From positions 1 to 9,945 of the forward strand of contig JAHWYA010000164.1 of NCBI GenBank assembly GCA_020028115.1: a stretch of 9,945 nt of DNA, given 5' to 3'. The first letter of the stretch is position 1; each line of letters starts with the position of its first letter. Shown here one piece after another: positions 8,035-9,945 of the stretch. The translations under genes and the position numbers were made by a program. Source of the stretch: Anaeromyxobacter sp. GTDB taxonomy: Bacteria > Myxococcota > Myxococcia > Myxococcales > Anaeromyxobacteraceae. A model generated the notes under the pieces. That model was not told where the DNA came from, made no database searches, and worked only from the letters and a program-made list of their open reading frames with translations.

Positions 8035-8387
8035 GTGAGCTCCTGTCTCTCCGAGAAGCAGCTGCGGGTGCCGGTGTGGCAGGCCGGGCCCTCCTGCCGG
8101 ACGACGTAGAGCACGGCGTCTCCGTCGCAGTCGAGGGCGACCTCCCGCACCTCCTGAACGTGGCCGCTCGTGTCGCCCTTCCGCCACAGCTCGCCCCGGC
8201 TGCGGGACCAGTAGACCCCTCGCCCCTCCCGGAACGTGGCGAGGAGGGCCTCGCGGTTCGCCCAGGCGAGCATGAGGACGGTGCCGTCGAGCTCCTGCGC
8301 GACGACCGGGACGAGGCCGCGCTCGTCGAACTTCACCCGCGAGAGGAAGGCCTGCGGGTCCGGCGCGGCGCGATCACGGGCGGACAT
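7887..8387 (-). CDS. hisI: Phosphoribosyl-AMP cyclohydrolase, running on into hisE
   Basis: HisI opens the adenine ring of phosphoribosyl-AMP, the third step of histidine synthesis. The catalytic core is complete in residues 1 to about 112. It includes [38 protein letters not shown], the metal-binding DCDGD (87-91), and the zinc ligands C88, C103 and C110 in [12 protein letters not shown]. Homologous sequence ends about residue 115. The frame then continues 48 residues into hisE as Ser/Arg-rich shadow sequence, giving 166 residues in all. Codon 119 is TGG and straddles the hisE start (ATGG). With an A instead of G at the first base of hisE codon 2 it would be TGA, the usual ATGA overlap, giving a 118-residue protein. 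The ATG at 8387 overlaps the end of hisF by 14 bp. Confidence 0.92.
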   Translation of the reverse strand: MSARDRAAPDPQAFLSRVKFDERGLVPVVAQELDGTVLMLAWANREALLATFREGRGVYWSRSRGELWRKGDTSGHVQEVREVALDCDGDAVLYVVRQEGPACHTGTRSCFSERQELTWQTKSSSPSSGPRSSRARPAEATRRATPGSSSRTRPRSAGRSSRKPTR

Positions 8388-9135
8388 CGATCCCCCGCGC
8401 GCGCAGGAAGCGCTTCGCCTCGTCCACGGTGTGCTTCCCGTCGTGGAAGATCGACGCGGCGAGCGCCGCGTCCGCGATCCGGAGCCCCTCGGCGAGGTGC
8501 TCGAGCGTGCCGACGCCGCCGGAGGCGATCACCGGGATGGTGACGGCCTCGCAGACCCGCTCGAGGAGCTCGAGGTCGTACCCCGCCTGCGTGCCGTCCC
8601 GGTCCATGCTCGTGAGGAGGAGCTCGCCCGCGCCGCGCCGCGCGACCTCGCGGGCCCAGCCGATCCCCTCGACGCCGGTCGGCTTCGACCCGCCGGCGAC
8701 GTAGACCTCCCACTCCTGGGGGCGGGTGCCGGGCCGGCGCTTCACGTCGATCGCGACGACGAGCGCCTGCGCGCCGGCGATCCGCGACAGCCGGTCGACG
8801 AGCGACGGATCCTTCACCGCGGAGCTGTTCACGGAGACCTTGTCGGCGCCGGCGTGGAGGAGCGTGACGAAGTCCTCCTCCGACCGGACGCCGCCGCCGA
8901 CCGTGAGGGGCGCGAAGACGCGCGCCGCGGTCCGCTCGACGAGCCCGATGAGCGTCCCCCGGTTCTCCAGGGTCGCGGAGATGTCGAGGTAGGTCACCTC
9001 GTCCGCGCCCTGCGCGTCGTAGCGGGCGGCCGCCTCGACGGGATCGCCGGCGTCGCGCAGGTTCTGGAACTTGACCCCCTTCACGACGCGGCCGTTCTTC
9101 ACGTCCAGGCAGGGGATGATCCGCTTGGCGGGCAT
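8374..9135 (-). CDS. hisF: Imidazole glycerol phosphate synthase subunit HisF
   Basis: HisF is the cyclase subunit of IGP synthase. With ammonia delivered by HisH it converts PRFAR to imidazole glycerol phosphate and AICAR. The 253-residue beta/alpha barrel is full length. The catalytic aspartates are at the standard positions, D11 (IIPCLDV) and D130 (VVAIDVKR). The phosphate-binding loops are LTVGGGVRS (77-85) and, near the C-terminus, VIASGGVGT. The segment [13 protein letters not shown] (175-187) is also characteristic. A GTG four codons earlier overlaps the hisA stop, but the ATG at 9135 gives the family N-terminus ([12 protein letters not shown]) and has GAGG 6 nt upstream, so I prefer it. 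It sits 8 bp after hisA and overlaps hisI. Confidence 0.96.
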   Translation of the reverse strand: MPAKRIIPCLDVKNGRVVKGVKFQNLRDAGDPVEAAARYDAQGADEVTYLDISATLENRGTLIGLVERTAARVFAPLTVGGGVRSEEDFVTLLHAGADKVSVNSSAVKDPSLVDRLSRIAGAQALVVAIDVKRRPGTRPQEWEVYVAGGSKPTGVEGIGWAREVARRGAGELLLTSMDRDGTQAGYDLELLERVCEAVTIPVIASGGVGTLEHLAEGLRIADAALAASIFHDGKHTVDEAKRFLRARGIDVRP

Positions 9136-9143
9136 GGCGGGCC

Positions 9144-9863
9144 TCACCCCTCCTGCGAGGCGCGGATGGCCGCGGCGAGCTGGATGCGCCCCTCGTAGAG
9201 CGCCTTGCCCACGATGACCCCGGCGAGCCCGGCGGCCTTGCAGGCGCGGACGTCGGCGAGGCTCGCGACGCCGCCGGAGGCGACGACCTCGACCCCGGCC
9301 TCCGCCTGGATGCGGGCCGCGCCCTCGTGGTCGACGCCGGTGAACATGCCGTCCCGCCCGACGTCGGTGTACTCGACGAGGGACACGCCCGCCGCCTTCA
9401 CGCGCCGGGCGACCTCCACCGCCGAGAGCCCCGTCCCCTCGAGCCAGCCGGCGACCTTCACCTCGCCGTTGCGGGCGTCGATGCCGGTCCGGACGCGGCC
9501 CGGGAACTTGCGGCAGGCCTCCTCGACGAGCCCCAGCCGCTCGACCGCCGCGGTCCCGAGCACGACGTGGCGCACGCCGAGGGCGAGCACCTTCTCGATG
9601 TCGACGAGCGTGCGGAGCCCGCCGCCGAGCTCCACCTCGATCCCGGGGACCCGGCAGATGGCCGCGACGGCGTCGAGGTTCACCGGCCAGCCCGCCTTCG
9701 CGCCGTCGAGGTCGACGACGTGGAGGAGCTTCGCGCCGGCGCGGGCGAACTCCTCGGCCTTGTCGGCGGGGCGCCGCGCGTAGACCGTCTTGGTCGCGAA
9801 GTCGCCCTTCTCGAGCCGGACGGCCTCGCCTCCGATGAGGTCGATGGCGGGGATGACGAGCAT
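9144..9863 (-). CDS. hisA: ProFAR isomerase HisA
   Basis: HisA isomerises ProFAR to PRFAR, the fourth step of histidine synthesis. The 239-residue beta/alpha barrel is of normal length. The catalytic pair is D8 ([10 protein letters not shown]) and D129 (RTGIDARNG). The first phosphate-binding loop is ELGGGLRT (78-85) and the second VVASGGVAS, near the C-terminus. The loop [14 protein letters not shown] (165-178) is the signature that separates HisA from HisF. The ATG start has GGAG about 10 nt upstream. The gene lies 19 bp after hisH, and its stop overlaps an alternative GTG start of hisF. The order hisH-hisA-hisF is a common one in bacteria. Confidence 0.96.
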   Translation of the reverse strand: MLVIPAIDLIGGEAVRLEKGDFATKTVYARRPADKAEEFARAGAKLLHVVDLDGAKAGWPVNLDAVAAICRVPGIEVELGGGLRTLVDIEKVLALGVRHVVLGTAAVERLGLVEEACRKFPGRVRTGIDARNGEVKVAGWLEGTGLSAVEVARRVKAAGVSLVEYTDVGRDGMFTGVDHEGAARIQAEAGVEVVASGGVASLADVRACKAAGLAGVIVGKALYEGRIQLAAAIRASQEG

Positions 9864-9882
9864 TCGGCTGCGGCTCCTAGAT

Positions 9883-9945
9883 CTACACCTGGACGAAGCG
9901 CTCGAGGAGCGCGAGGCCGATCTTCTGGCTCTTCTCGGGGTGGAA
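9883..9945 (-). CDS. hisH: HisH glutamine amidotransferase subunit, C-terminal fragment
   Basis: Only the last 20 codons and the stop lie in the window; the gene continues past its right edge. The sequence FHPEKSQKIGLALLERFVQV contains the conserved histidine and glutamate of the class I glutamine amidotransferase triad (FHPEKS) and the typical IGP synthase ending. HisH hydrolyses glutamine and channels ammonia to HisF. Its place 19 bp ahead of hisA supports the assignment despite the short length. Confidence 0.9.
   Translation of the reverse strand, partial: FHPEKSQKIGLALLERFVQV

Noticed and set aside
7726..8387. A fused bifunctional HisIE protein as in enteric bacteria
   Set aside because: The two domains are in different frames, and hisE has its own ATG with a good Shine-Dalgarno. 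The junction fits an overlap of separate genes.
9136..9147. GTG at 9147 as the hisF start, overlapping the hisA stop
   Set aside because: The ribosome site is too close to this GTG, and it adds residues ahead of the conserved [12 protein letters not shown] start. The ATG at 9135 fits better.

Overview
The window is very GC-rich, and G or C dominates third codon positions. Every gene I can support lies on the minus strand. The SigA-type sigma factor, the mix of gene families and the codon use point to a Myxococcota-like bacterium, most likely Anaeromyxobacter or a relative. That placement is inferred from family resemblance, not from a search.

In transcription order (high to low coordinates), the window opens with the end of a histidine operon: the 3' tail of hisH (9883-9945), then hisA, hisF, hisI and hisE (down to 7726). 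Gaps are short or the genes overlap, so this is one translationally linked unit. It covers the isomerase, the IGP synthase and the two early steps that hydrolyse PR-ATP and PR-AMP.

A gap of about 160 bp (7563-7725) separates it from a macromolecular synthesis operon: rpsU, a GatB/YqeY-domain gene, dnaG, rpoD. The gap holds a candidate sigma-70 promoter, then a strong hairpin with a T-rich tail and a competing smaller hairpin. Ribosomal protein S21, primase and the primary sigma factor are therefore transcribed together, as in many bacteria. Two start signals in this operon are abnormal. dnaG has no ATG, GTG or TTG at its conserved N-terminus, only a CTG with a well-placed Shine-Dalgarno. The rpoD reading frame is broken from a lysine/alanine-rich N-terminal extension that carries the good ribosome binding site.

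Downstream of rpoD come a tRNA with anticodon CAT (probably tRNA-Ile2), a TTG-started coiled-coil protein with a C-terminal C4 zinc ribbon, an RNase HI-type protein with an extra N-terminal helical region, and an SDR-type NAD(P)-binding protein lacking the usual catalytic tyrosine.

This is largely a housekeeping region. I see no mobile element, CRISPR array, phage gene or defence cassette, and no stretch over 300 bp without a gene. The points worth a second look are the rpoD frame break, the dnaG CTG start, the lost hisI stop codon at the hisI/hisE junction, the rpsU leader structure and the zinc-ribbon/RNase H gene pair.
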